A stretch of 64,000 bases of DNA from Bretschneidera sinensis (lineage: Eukaryota; Streptophyta; Magnoliopsida; Brassicales; Akaniaceae), in the NCBI GenBank assembly GCA_023935145.1, contig CM043702.1, positions 79,670,320 to 79,734,319 on the forward strand, given 5' to 3'. A program made the translations under genes and the position numbers. The notes under the pieces are model-generated. The model was given only the letters and a program-made list of their open reading frames with translations. It was not told the origin of the DNA and ran no database searches. Positions 1 through 10,788 of this stretch are shown piece after piece. The first letter of the stretch is position 1; every line of letters begins with the position of its first letter.

Positions 1-126
1 ATCATGCTCTTCTTTTACTCTGTACACCCATTTGTTATGTAAAGCTTTCTTCTCTTCTAGCAATTCAATTAGTTACCATGTCTGATTCGTCATCAGTGAG
101 TCCATCTCATCCTTCATGGCTAACTC
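1..126 (-). pseudogene. Copia G reverse transcriptase, N-terminal start
   Basis: The minus-strand translation resembles the conserved beginning of Copia RT: a segment rich in acidic residues and Met, then a TW motif, then KALHNKWVYRVKEEHD at the window edge. The frame is interrupted by a TAA right after the TW motif and a TAG a few codons upstream, close to the end of the integrase frame. The catalytic YVDD region lies outside the window. Confidence 0.6.
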
Positions 127-1110
127 CTACTTGCTAGAATTTTTAACTTGCAAAGCTTTATCATAACATTCTGGCTTACCACTGTCAGTTAACAAAATAT
201 AGAACAAGGATGGTGAGAACCGCTGTGGAGGTCTAATGTTCCTAGAAGACCTTCTGACAGAACTTATGGGCGTACACTGTTCTACCTGTAGGTCTGTATT
301 CTCATCATTTTCCTGACTCCTACTCTGCACTGTGCTCTCAGAAAATTCATCCAAGTCAACAAACTCAGATTTCTTTGGTTCTGGCCCTGTAACGATAGAT
401 TCTGCACTTGACCTGTCTTTATACATAACCTGTTCATTGAAAATCACATTTCTACTCCTGGTGATTTTTCGATTTTGATTATCCCAAAACCAATAACCAA
501 AAGCTTCATCACCATAGCCAATAAAGAAACATTTTCTGGATTTAGCATCTAGTTTACTGCGAGCATCAGAGTCAATATGAACATAAGATAAACAACCAAA
601 AACTTTTAAGTAAGAAAGGCTTACCTCCTTTCCATTCCATACCTCTTCAGGTATCCTGCAATCCAAAGGAACTGACGGTCCTCGATTTATCAAGCGAGCT
701 GCTGTGCTAACTGCATTGGCCCAAAAAGTTTCTGGCAACCCAGTATGTAACCTTATACTTCTAGCACGCTCATTGAGGGTCCTGTTCATGCGCTCAGCGA
801 TGCCATTCTGCTGTGGTGTCGTGGGAATAGTCTTCTCCATCCTGATCCCATTAGCAACACAAAATTCTCTAAATCCCCCATCTATGTACTCTCCACCATT
901 ATCAGACCTCAAACATTTTACCTTCAAACATGTTTCAGTCTCAACCATGGTCTTCCATTTCTTAAAGGTCTCAAATACCTCAGATTTATTTTTCAAAAAA
1001 TAAACCCATACCTTCCTGCTTGAGTCATCAATAAATGTGATATAATACCGCAAACCTCCAAGAAATGCAACCGGGGAAGCTCCCCACAAATCTGTGTGTA
1101 ACAACTCCAA
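127..1110 (-). pseudogene. Copia G integrase catalytic core and C-terminal linker
   Basis: This 327-residue open stretch holds the Copia integrase core. The three acidic residues are all visible: Asp in LHTDLWG near residue 7, Asp in CLRSDNGGEY near residue 70, and Glu in QQNGIAERMNRT near residue 106. After the core come the KVFGCLSYVH and CFFIGYGDEAFGYW motifs typical of the Copia integrase C-terminal part, then an Arg-Ser-rich linker (SSVRRSSRNIRPPQRFSP) leading to RT. It is separated from the upstream protease and pre-integrase segment by one stop codon at 1135-1137. The domain could be functional if that stop were absent, so this is a pseudogene at the polyprotein level only. Confidence 0.9.
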
Positions 1111-1134
1111 TTTTTCAGACTTTGGAGTTCTGCC

Positions 1135-1662
1135 TCATTTCAAGAAACTGACGTTTATCTGTTTCCCAAGAATGTAGCTCTCATACAAATCAAAGTCAAG
1201 GAATTTCAACTCTGGCAGTTTCCCTTTAGACAGCATCACTTTCATCCCTTTTTCGCTCATGTGACCAAGCCTACGATGCCATAGGATTGTATCAACTTTT
1301 GCATCAACCACTGCAATAGTATCTCTCACACTTGAAGTCATGTATAGAGTACCCGCTTTTGTTCCACAAGCCACTACTATGGCTCCCTTTGTAATCTTCC
1401 AAGTACCAGCCCCAAATGTCACCGTGTGACCTTCAACATCAAGCTGTCCTACAGAGATCAAGTTCCTCATCAATTTTGGAACATGTCGCACTTTCTGTAT
1501 CAACCACACAGACCCATTCGGCAATTTAATACAAACATTTCCAATACCCACAATATCCAAGGCTTCTTCATCAGCCAAATATACCTTCCCAAAATCACAT
1601 GTCACATAGTGCTCCATGATTTCTCGGTGTGTAGTGATATGGAAAGAAGCTCCTGAGTCCAA
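1135..1662 (-). pseudogene. Copia G protease end and GAG-pre-integrase domain
   Basis: The frame opens in the aspartic protease signature (MDSGASFHIT), with the catalytic Asp-Ser-Gly present. The usual hydrophobic protease strands follow (VRHVPKLMRNLISVGQLD). The GAG-pre-integrase domain begins at ILWHRRLGHMSEKGM. Its zinc-binding site should be two His and two Cys, but both cysteines read as tyrosine (LYESYILGKQ), so zinc coordination is lost. Cys to Tyr needs only a G-to-A change, the usual outcome of cytosine deamination in methylated transposon DNA. One stop (TGA) separates it from integrase and one (TAA near 1711) separates it from gag. Confidence 0.88.
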
Positions 1663-1713
1663 AACCCAAGAGTCAATGGGACTGTCAATAGAAAGTAATA
1701 GGGCACCCTGTAG

Positions 1714-2529
1714 TTATTCTGTCACAGCATTTGCAGCATCATTCTCATTCCTTTTCTTCTGCGGTTCTCTACAATTTTTCTTAAAGTGGCCAGTCTTGCC
1801 ACAATTCCAGCATTCCAGTTGTCGTCTAGATCTGGATTTACTCCTACCTCCTCTTCTCGATTTTGATCTACTCTTATTGGAATTTCTATCCTGTGCTCTA
1901 CCTCTTGTCTCAAGATTTAAAGCTGAACTAGAACCCAAGGTTTCACCCACATCTCTCCTGGGAACCTCCTCGCTTAAAATCAAATCCCAAATATCTTCAT
2001 ATTTGAGTTCATTCTTCCCTGCAGAATTACTCACCGCCATTCCCATGGCTTCCCAACTGTTTGGCAAAGAAGCCAAAACAATTAAAGCACAGATCTCATC
2101 ATCAAAATCAATCTCAACAGAGGACAATTGATTAACAATTGTATTGAACTCATTCAGATGCTGCGCAACAGGGGTATTTTTCGTAATCTTCAAATTGAAC
2201 AAATTTTTCATCAGATGCACTTTGTTGTTAGCCGATGGTTTTTCATACATATTGGACAAAGCTGCCATCATATCCTTAGTGGTCTTCTCCTTTATAACAT
2301 TGTGCGCAACTGATCTTGATAGAGTTAATCGAATAACTCCCAGTACTTGTCTATCAAGAAGATTCCATTCGTCTTCTTTCATATTATCTAGCTTTGCCCC
2401 TAACAGAGGCAAGTGTAATTTCTTCCCATAGAGATAATCCTCGATTTGCATCATCCAATACCCAAAATCAGTGCCATCGAATTTCTCGATTCCTGTCATC
2501 TTTCCTTCTTCTCCGGCCATTGCTCCCAC
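1714..2529 (-). pseudogene. Copia G gag polyprotein
   Basis: The 271-residue frame begins with the characteristic Copia gag start (an EKFDGTDFGYWMMQIEDYL segment), continues through a helical capsid-like region (UBN2/gag family), a basic Arg-Ser-rich stretch (about residues 205-235) and ends in a canonical CCHC zinc knuckle, CWNCGKTGHFKKNC. The proposed start lies just inside the primer binding site, and a second Met is three residues downstream. It ends at a TAA, after which the protease continues in the same frame. In Copia elements gag and pol normally share one frame, so this stop probably disabled pol expression. Confidence 0.9.
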
Positions 2530-2543
2530 TCAAAAAACCGATA

Positions 2544-2555
2544 GCTCTGATACCA
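2544..2555 (-). other. Primer binding site of Copia G (iMet tRNA type)
   Basis: The minus strand reads TGGTATCAGAGC, the complement of the plant initiator-Met tRNA 3' end used by most Copia elements. It lies directly inside the LTR and just upstream of the gag start. Confidence 0.85.
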
Positions 2556-2556
2556 G

Positions 2557-2908
2557 TTTTTAGGGTTAAACTATCCTATCCCTACGGATCTTGAGATGCA
2601 AATATAGAGAAGAAAATAGAAATAAATCAAAGGCAAACACACAGCACACAGATTTATGTGGTTCACCTAAACTCGAGTTACGTCCACGGAGTTGCAGCGA
2701 TTTCACTGTGTCTTGAAGAACAATACAATGAGGTCTCACCCCTAGATACCCCTCACAGTATTCACAAAAAAAGAGGGCTCACTGCTTTACACAAAAGAAT
2801 AAGATGAAACCCTTATATTTTCGGGTTAAAATAAAACAGATACCAAACAGTGCTGAAAACACCAGATTGGACAAAAAATGCCCACCAGGCTCCACACATA
2901 GCCTAACA
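2557..2908 (-). repeat. 5' LTR of Copia G
   Basis: On the minus strand the segment begins TGTTAGGCTATG, has a TATA-like AAATATAAGGG about 90 bases in, and ends immediately before the iMet primer site. It contains the leader-like sequence with GTGGACGTAACTCGAG common in plant Copia LTRs. The partner LTR is outside the window, so the outer boundary at 2908 is inferred from the TG start only. The length, about 350 bp, is normal for Tork-like Copia elements. Confidence 0.7.
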
Positions 2909-3774
2909 AATTCTATTGGCTTCTCTCTCCTGTTGCCCGATTCTTTCCGTGGAAATATTTTATCGATTTCTTTTCTCTCTCCCATTTTACTCTATCTCTC
3001 TCTCTCTCTCTCTCTCTTCTACACCTCTCTCTCCATCTGCTATCTCTATTTCTCTCTCCTCTTTCACTCTATTTTCTAAAGGAAAGTTCAGTTGAAGGAA
3101 GGTAAGTTGAAGGCGTCATCTATTTTCTTTACTGTTTTTGTTTTATGCTATGAAGGACATTCTGATTTCTTCACTCTATTCATCTGTTATTATTTGGTAA
3201 TTAATTTCTATCTGCTGCTATTTGGACCACAAAAAGATTTCAAAATTTGTTGATTATTATTTCTATATACAGAGATGCAACATGTTTTTCTGCTTTGAGT
3301 TGTTCAAGCTTTACTCCTGTGTGATTCTTTATACTTGAGCTTTGAACTTGAAGTGTGCACTGTTGTGGGCTTTTAAGCTCTGTTCTTTTGTAGCTTACTG
3401 AATATTGATAGTTTAGTTTATAAGTACTACAATAGTATTTTTCATTTTCTCAATAGATGATTTTTGTTGTTTTAATCTTTGTTTCTATTACATTCAATCA
3501 AGTTCAAGATTGTTGCCTTCTTTTTTTTATTGAGTTTTGAATTCCTAGAATATCTGTTTAGTATTGTGTTTATCTTTGATTGTACTTGATTTTAATAAAA
3601 TTCGGGGTCTTTTGGATTTGGAATTTTAAAGAAAATGAAGGGTTTGTGTTGTTTTAGTCACTTATTCTATTACTTGTGTTTATGACTTTGTCGAGACTCC
3701 TCTGTAATACTTTTTATGTTGGTAAAAAGGATTGAGAAACGCGTGAATGAGAGTTCTAAGAAGTAAAAATAAAT
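2909..3774 (+). other. Host DNA with CT-rich leader-like sequence
   Basis: The first 190 bases are strongly pyrimidine-rich and end in a consensus splice donor at 3102 (GAAG followed by GTAAGT). T-rich intron-like sequence follows up to the MULE. This pattern fits a plant 5' untranslated exon whose intron later received the MULE. No coding frame is visible. It could equally be unrelated low-complexity DNA. Confidence 0.3.
2995..3018. repeat. (CT)n microsatellite
   Basis: About twelve uninterrupted CT units sit within a longer pyrimidine-rich tract. Confidence 0.9.
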
Positions 3775-3832
3775 GGGAAAAATACTTTAACACCCTCGAG
3801 GTTTAGCTTAAAGTACACTTACCCCTCATACT
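3775..3832 (+). repeat. MULE left terminal inverted repeat
   Basis: Begins GGGAAAAATACTTT and includes CCCTCGAGGTTTAGC and GTACACTTACCCC. It pairs with the inverted copy at 6803-6861 with roughly four bases in five identical by eye. Confidence 0.8.
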
Positions 3833-4199
3833 AATAACTGCAATTCTTTGCTCCTAGGTTCACTGCATATATGATTCTATTCTCCATCACTTGATATTCA
3901 TCTATTCCACTAGGTACCATTCTACAATTATTTGTTGACTGAATAATCCTATTCAGATTAGCTTTAGTTTTGGAGTCACTTTCTTATTCTTATCTCTTTT
4001 GGAGTCAAAACATCAATTTCATCTTTAGACTTTCAAGAAGGTTCAATATTGGTTTGTGCCTCAATTTGTGACTTAGCTACATCATATAGGATTTATTGTG
4101 TTATAAGCAAAACATTATTTTAGCATATTAATAAAATGTTACAGAAATTTAGAAGAATCTATGAATGAGAGTAAAAGTAGAATGTTGTTTAACCTTTTG

Positions 4200-5600
4200 C
4201 TTATCTTACATAAATGTAAAGGGCCTCTCCAATGTCCCCACACCAATACAATCCCTTAAACACTTATAGAAGAGTGCCCAACTTTTTTTGCTTTCAACCG
4301 CAGCAATAGCATATGCTACTGGGAAACAAACCATTGTTGCCATCAAGTGCTACGATAGACAATAACACCTCACCATATGGACCCTTTAAAAAGCTGCCAG
4401 TTAACCCTAGAAATGGTCTGCAACCATTGAGGAACCCAATCTTTATTGCATGAAAGCACACAAATATTCTTTAAACACAATTATTTCTTTTTGGTTCTTT
4501 CTCTCTCGTACACTTGTATTCCCTCAATGCCTCTTGGATTCATTCTACTACTAACTTGGCATAATTTTCTTAGTTTCCTAAAGGATTCCTTATGCTTACC
4601 TTCAACTTCCTCTCTCACCCTTCCTTTTAGCCCTGTACAACTGTTTACCATGAGGATCAATCCTATATTGCCTTGTCAATGTTTCTCTCATCAACTCATA
4701 GCTCATGCTCGGGTTAACTTTCAACTGACTACCTAGTTTCCTAACAATTCATGGTACCCTTGCATTATTATTCTTATCAGTTCTCACATAGTTGTGAGCA
4801 TCATTCAATATTTTTACCATGAATATAACCTTGTCTGGTGTTGGTGAAAAAAATTCTCCAAGGACAACCCTCAGGCTTGTATAGTGCATTCACCCTTTGT
4901 CTATCATTTTTGGGTTTACTAAAGTTAAATCCCCATGCACACCATAATCCTCCAATACTTCTCTAAAGTGTTGCACATTCTTTAATACATATCTTATTTG
5001 GAAAAAAAATTTTATCTTCTATAGGCTTGAATATGTTTACAGGAATTCCTTATATTATGGTCTTATATCCTTTTTCTCACCTCTGTAGGATCCTCCTCAA
5101 CATATCCTCACTCATAACATAGTCTACTGATTCATAAGACCCTACATCACTCAGTTCATTGTCTAACTCCAATTCTGTATCATCCACCTCACCCAACCTC
5201 ATTAGTTTCATCCACCTCATCACTAACTCATACACCTCACTGTCATCATTAGACTCACCTTCATCCTCCAACCATTCCTCATCATCATCTAAAAAGCCAT
5301 TAGCCTTATCCTCACTGACCTCACCTTATACCCTTTTTTCAACCTCTTCACTGAACTCACCTTATCCCCCTTCTTCAACTTCGTACTACTCCTACCATGT
5401 CTCCTCTTTCAACTCCTGCACTAGCCCTACCTTGGTCCTATCCTTCAACACCCTTAGTGCTCCTACCCTAGTCACCTGCTTGAACATCCTCAACCCCCTT
5501 ACTCTGATCCCTTATTTTAACCCCTCGTCTTTCTCATTGAGGTCTTCACATTCATAAACACATCATTGACTTCATGGTAATCCCAATCAAACCCAACATT
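4200..5600 (-). pseudogene. MULE transposase remnant
   Basis: Around 4255-4430 the minus strand, read across frameshifts, gives pieces of the MULE transposase core: a GCRPFLGLTGSFLKGPYG-like block, then a VALDGNNGLFPVAYA-like block, then an ESKKSW-like block. These are hallmark motifs of plant MuDR transposases (Pfam MULE family). Further upstream, 5077-5600 encodes a strongly acidic segment rich in Asp, Glu and Ser (for example MEDEGESNDDSEVYELV) that matches the usual acidic region between the N-terminal domain and the core. Every frame is interrupted, so no protein is expected. Confidence 0.65.
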
Positions 5601-6461
5601 ACTGCCACAATTTGTTTCATCGATCCTATATTTGTAGCCTTGTGTACCATCATCACCCCCAATCTACTTCACTTGCAACATTATGTTCATCCATTTCATC
5701 CACCACATTAGTCATATCCCCAATATCATCATCCAGGTCAATTATATCAACATCATCATTCAACCAAGTTGCATAAGTTGCATAATCTTTCTTCATCCTA
5801 GGTTGAGCAAGCATTGAGAGAGGGTTTCCATCATCAATTTCATTAATATAAAGGAAACTCTTTCAATCCCAGAATAATATTTAAACACATCCCTTAAACG
5901 TTCATCACACTTTATAATTTTACTATTCTAAGCTTCAATTTTATAACACTGGATTTCACATTCAAATTATGAAAATATCATCCAAAAGTGTCAGGTAACA
6001 ATACTTTTCAAAGTCGATAGTTTTGATGACCTTGGTTGCATGTCATCTTCAAAGAAGAAGTGGAGGTCATGAATCACCTCTGTACTGACCTGGTAAAGGA
6101 TAACAAACCCATATTCATAATCATTATGAGTTAAAAGTGAAATTTCAATTTTAAAAGTCCAACTGTGTTTATCCCAATTTTTTAAGCATAAATGGACAAC
6201 AACTGAAGGGAAAGTGACATCAAACAATGTGTAGCAACCAAAGGCAAAGTGGGACACCAAACAATGTATATAAACCAAAGGCAAAGTGGACACAAACAAA
6301 GAAATCAACTTTTTAAAACGGCAACAAGCTAAAATCTCAATTTTCTAACAACAAAAATTACATATCTACATGGCATAGACAACAGTATTGGACATCGAAA
6401 TCAACGAAGAGAAGATCGAATTTGTTAACTGATAGAGCTCAAGATGATGAAGTATTATGAA

Positions 6462-6600
6462 CAGATCGAACTTGATCTCGTCACGAACATATCTCATCAC
6501 GAATAGATCTTGTCACGAACAGATCTCATCACGAACAGATCGAACTTCCAGTAGGAACTCGTCACATCTAGATCTCATCACGTGGAGATCTAGTTAGATT
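6462..6600. repeat. Short degenerate repeat inside the MULE
   Basis: A 16-19 base motif close to GATCTCRTCACGAACA recurs about six to seven times. It lies at the 5' side of the minus-strand transposase, where promoter or transposase-binding sequences would be expected. Confidence 0.6.
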
Positions 6601-6802
6601 TTGGTGTTAGGGTTTTGAAAGAATACGATGGATTCAAGAGATAGAAAGAAAGCTGAGATAAGAGAGAACGAGAATGCGAAATGGGGTCCACGTTTATATG
6701 AAACCGTATTTATATGAGGGGTACTTTTTTCAATTCAACATTTTTCATTTAAAATTAATGATTTTTATCCGGTTTAAGCGGGTAAGTATTTTTTTTTGTA
6801 AA

Positions 6803-6861
6803 AGTATGAGGGGGTAAGTGTACATTAGGTTAAATCTCGAGGGAGAAAAGGTATTTATCCC
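6803..6861 (-). repeat. MULE right terminal inverted repeat
   Basis: Its reverse complement begins GGGATAAATACCTTT and includes CCCTCGAGATTTAACC and GTACACTTACCCCC, matching the left end. Confidence 0.8.
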
Positions 6862-7576
6862 AAAAAAAAAGGTGGGAAAAGGAAACATGGCTCAGTTGTT
6901 GTTTAAGCTACCAAAAAATTAGTAAACAAAAATCATATAGTTACTTTTGCGGCTCAGTTGTTAACATGTTTGGTTATAAAATTACTTTCACTTATATTGC
7001 AGGAATGGATTGTTCTAAAGCTATATATGTTGACTGCTATGGAAACGATTGGGCAATGAATTTTAGTAATCTTGGTGAGGAGAATTGAGAATAAGTGGAG
7101 AAGAACGTTAAAGAAGTCGATTTTGTCCCAAATTTCCTAACCCCCTTATTAAGCATAATTTGACATATAGTTCTTCTTGTAATATGTTATTTAAGCAATT
7201 AAATGTGTTCCCTTACTTGTGTCTTGAGTAGGCATATCCAAATAATGTTTACATGCCTCAACCTTGTTACCCATACCTAATGTCTCTTTTACTTTGATGC
7301 TACTAGAGATCAGTGATCCAAACTTCTCTCAGGTAGGTATTTTTATATCATATTGATTAGTTGCTTCATCATTTACTATACTTTTTACTGCTTAACTGTT
7401 AGTATTTGTTCCATTCTAGGAATCCTCAAATAATTCTTAGAACCTAGAGTCTTCTATTTATTGGCGGCCTCCTACGTAAATAAGATACTTTTAGTTATTT
7501 GTTCATGATTATTTCGATGTTTGTTGCTTAAAGGTCTTGTTTAAACCTTTGTTGTTGTTACTAGATTTTTATTTGG
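6862..7576 (+). other. Host DNA with two exon-like segments
   Basis: A splice acceptor at 7001-7002 (TATTGCAG) precedes an ATG at 7005. The frame runs 27 codons to TGA at 7086-7088 (MDCSKAIYVDCYGNDWAMNF at its start), with a possible donor GTGAGG at 7075. A second exon-like block at 7232-7332 has an acceptor (TTGAGTAG) and donor (CTCTCAG followed by GTAGGT), and one frame gives a Tyr/Pro-rich AYPNNVYMPQPCYPY stretch. The two blocks do not join in a common frame. I do not recognise the product; it may be a decayed host gene or chance. Confidence 0.25.
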
Positions 7577-8928
7577 TGATAATAGCCATTAAATGCATTA
7601 TATTCGTACTTATTTGTTAGCACTTTAGGGTTGATTTAGGTCTTAATTGCATTTTTTATTCATTAACAACTCTAAAGTGGTATTTTTGGAGCGTTAATTT
7701 ATTTCGGTGCATTTTTCAGGTATCTTGAGTTAAAGGATATGAAAAAGCTATCATCATTTTGAAACACGAAGTTCCATTGAACACTCAAGCAAAAGAATGA
7801 TCGCGGAAGAGCCAAGATGAAGAGAAACTATGGAAGGAGTTTTCACTAAGTTGCTGGAGTTGGCATACAAATCAACCATCTTTAAAAATTAAACTGTATC
7901 GATGTAGAAAGAACCAGGAAGTGTGCCACATATGGTTAGAAAGATATGGAAGTCTATTTTCTGGAGGATTTTACGGTTCGTTAAAATCACTTCTCTAGAG
8001 GAAGTTATGGCGATTTTAACGGACAGAGGTCAGACTTTCTGAATCAGCGCGCGCACAGCCTTGTGCACTCCGAGTTAGACCCTAATTAGGTCTTTAATGA
8101 CTTATTCAAACCCTAAAACACCCCTAGACCTTGTATACTATAAATATACCACTTAGGGTTTGTAATTGGATATTGAAAAACCTGGAGAACTCAAGAAAGC
8201 AGCAACTTTCCTTCCATTGTGCAACCATGAGCCCCATGGCTAACTAATCTCCAAGCAAGGAGAAGGGATGAATCCCTAGGTGTAGTTGTTTCTATTTCCC
8301 TTATTTGATTCAGTTGTAATGGAGCTTTAACGTTCAAATATTGTTATGATTTACTTTTATTCTAATTATAAAGATTTCATCTAATCCGGTGATTGTATCT
8401 TTTTCCTTGATATAGATTTAGTCATGCTTTCTTTATGTCAAGATTATTTGGGTATGATTGAGTCCGGTAGATCTAGCCTTTAGGTTTGTCCATTACTGTA
8501 ATATTGTCATCAAAGATATATTGTCGTTTCTTGATAAACTTAAAGGATAGATCATATGTGCATGAATTGAAAATAAAGAGTATTTCATAAAAATCAAATT
8601 AGGGTTTATACATGTGCTTTAATTGAATATTTGCCGATTGCCTGTTTGGGATGTGAAACTTGCAATCGAGATAAGAAAAACAACTGAATCAAGTTAGGAT
8701 TAGGGCAACAAACCTAGGGAGGATTCCCGGATCCTTGTTGCTCTCCTATTATATTTCACAATCTACTTTACACAATTGTCTTACTATCAAATTCAGATTC
8801 TATATTTAATTTGATCATATCGTCTCATATTAAAGTTTACATCTTTCTTTATAGTTAATTTGTCTCCCTGTGGAATCGACACCCCAAAGCTGTACTACAA
8901 CACCGCGTTACTGTTTTGGGCGTAATCA
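7577..8928 (+). mobile_element. Solo LTR, Athila-related Gypsy family
   Basis: Begins TGATAATAGCCATTAAATGC, which aligns with the TGATGAG start of the LTRs at 15455, 54355 and 60089, and ends near the shared block CCCTGTGGAATCGACACC. It is flanked by a perfect five-base duplication, TTTGG at 7572-7576 and 8929-8933. A TATA box (CTATAAATATACC) lies at 8137-8149. Its U3 resembles the solo LTR at 60089 (a segment with TCTATTTTCTGG and TTTTACGG) rather than the GATCGATC-type U3 of C and C2. No internal region is present, as expected after LTR-LTR recombination. Confidence 0.87.
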
Positions 8929-8982
8929 TTTGGCATCTTTGTTCTCAACTTGAAGGCCTGAGAATGATGAGTGTGTAAAATA

Positions 8983-9814
8983 TGTTGGATATCGGGTGGG
9001 GAAAAATAACTGTAAGTGAGGGTTGTTTATCAAAATAATTGAGAGAGAGAGAGAGAAAGAAAGGCTTCAAGGTGTGACCATGTCATATTCGTTAAGGTTT
9101 AATTCGCCCCTCACAGTGCAAGAGGTTATTAACGAATTTTATCCAAGATACAATGAAGCTCTGATGTTATTCTGCACTTTGCATTTGTGAAAAATAACCC
9201 ATAGCAGCTTCTAAGAGTTTATAGATGTATAACACTTATGTCTGGAAATTTGTAAGATTTCTAGACATAAGTAAATTAGTAATTTGAAAGGAGAAGAAAA
9301 AGAAGAGAAATTTCTAGAAAAATGAATGTAATCTATATTTTTAATTATGACAGTTGAACACACTTGTATAGTGTTGATGTGAGTGTGTGTTTCCATTAGA
9401 GATACTTTCTTTCAGCTTGAAACTAAATACCAAATGTTCTTTCACAAAGGACATTTCTTTTCACATTCAATTGATATAAAACGTTCTGAAAATTTGAAAT
9501 TTTCGAACACTCAGTCGACTGGACAATGTTTTTAGTCGACTTAAAAAGTTACAGAGAGTTCAAGGAATTTTCTACCTTCCATTCAGTTGGCTGAATGCTT
9601 CATACAGTTGGCTGTATACACCATCCAGTCGATTGTATTAAACTTATAGTCGACTGTATCAACTCTCAAAAGACAAAATTCATTTTCCTTTTTCTTTTCT
9701 CCTTTCCTTTGATTTTCTAAAATATCCCAAACTTAAAAACCAAGTTTATATCCCCCACCATTTTCAAAATAATTTGACTCAATAAAATCTTGAAAATTTG
9801 ATTTTTATCATTCA
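8983..9814 (-). repeat. 3' LTR of Copia A
   Basis: Starts TGTTGGATATCGGGTGGGG and aligns over most of its length with 26008-26840. The inner end near 9814 is inferred from matching length and the TATCATTCA end. It carries several degenerate AGTCGACT palindromes at about 9510-9660. Confidence 0.75.
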
Positions 9815-10389
9815 TTGAAGTTCATGCCTAAATGAAGATGTCTTTAGGACTTGAATATTCACTTAGTGAAAACACATCAAAGTTAATCAGAATATATGGT
9901 AGTATAATACTTTGAACCACAAATCATATTTGTTTAACCAAACATGTCTCACACACGAGACTTCTAATCTTAGAATTTACCAGAAATTATTGCCGAAACT
10001 TTTGAAGGCCTTGTGTTTTGTATCTTATATCATGAGTGCTCTAGAGTCAAGCCCCTGATCTGAACAGAAGTAGCCACACTTCACACTCACTAGGTAAGCT
10101 TATCAAGTATGTTCCATAATTTAAAATACCAAAGAAAATATTTTATAAGCTTATTAAGAACTCACAGTTCAACTACACTTTATCAGTACAGTTCCAAGCA
10201 TCATAACTCTTAGAATGGAAATATAAATCTAGATGCTTGCAATCACTACTAATGATGTACTTTGTCTCATTGAACTCAAGACTTAGATTTAGTAAGAGTT
10301 GAGTTAAGGTTCCATCATTGGTGATCCTATCGTATGGGCTTGAGACCCATCCCTTATTATGTTTTAACAACTTGCTCTCTTGCAAGTCC
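9815..10389 (-). other. Copia A spacer between RNase H and 3' LTR
   Basis: AT-rich non-coding sequence. The end nearest RNase H still translates to the usual tail of Copia pol on minus (LADPLTKGLARE at about 10385-10420, followed by a GWVSSP block). Nothing else is recognisable. Confidence 0.6.
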
Positions 10390-10785
10390 CTTGGTTAAAG
10401 GATCCGCCAAGTTTCCTATAGACCTTACGAATTCAATCGTAATTACTCCATCAGTAATTAATTACCTTGCATAGCTATGTCTCAATCCAATATGTCTAGA
10501 CTTTCCATTGTAGACATTGTTATAGGCCCTTGCTAGTGTTGTCTTACTATCACATCGAATTGAAATTGGAAGCATAGGTTTAGGCCACACAGGAATTTCT
10601 AATAACAAATTCCTTAACCACTCAGCCTCTTTACCCACTGCTACCAAAGTCACAAATTCATATGCCATGGTAGAATCAGTGATACAGGTTTGTTTCTTGG
10701 ATACGACACCCCCACCAAGAGTGAATATCCAACCACTTGTGGATGAGTGATCTTCCTCTTTGTTTGTTACCAAACTAGCATCAGT
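10390..10785 (-). pseudogene. Copia A RNase H
   Basis: The minus frame matches Copia RNase H: a YTDASL-like start at the edge of the frame, then SSTSGWIFTLGGGVVSKKQT, a TMAYEFVTL motif (usually TEAEYIAL, so the catalytic Glu is altered), EAEWLRNLL, and RCDSKTTLA with its Asp, followed by the HIGLRHSYAR block. One stop near 10787 separates it from RT. Confidence 0.85.
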
Positions 10786-10788
10786 GTA

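Larger units (their letters stand above)
1..2908 (-). mobile_element. Copia LTR retrotransposon G, 5' part
   Basis: Read on the minus strand, the order is LTR, iMet-type primer site, gag with a zinc knuckle, protease, GAG-pre-integrase, integrase, then the start of reverse transcriptase at the window edge. Integrase before RT is the Ty1/Copia order. The rest of RT, RNase H and the 3' LTR lie outside the window, so no target duplication can be checked. The gag-pol frame is nearly continuous from 2529 to 127, broken by only two in-frame stops; a third stop and a loss of frame occur at the RT start. It is therefore younger or better preserved than Copia A and B to its right. Confidence 0.9.
3775..6861 (-). 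mobile_element. Degenerate MULE (Mutator-like) DNA transposon
   Basis: The ends form terminal inverted repeats of about 58 bases (3775-3832 against 6803-6861). Both contain the blocks CCCTCGAG and GTACACTTACCCC in inverted orientation. The minus-strand interior carries a decayed MuDR-type transposase. Flanks of nine bases are both A-rich (AAAATAAAT and AAAAAAAAA), so a target duplication is possible but not clean. The interior has many stops. Length of about 3.1 kb is typical of an autonomous MULE reduced by small deletions. Confidence 0.8.

Noticed and set aside
704..1003. Plus-strand frames over the Copia G integrase and gag
   Set aside because: Shadows of the minus-strand polyprotein, which has clear domains.
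5159..5557. Ser/Thr-rich plus-strand frame
   Set aside because: It is the reverse complement of the acidic Asp/Glu coding region of the MULE transposase.
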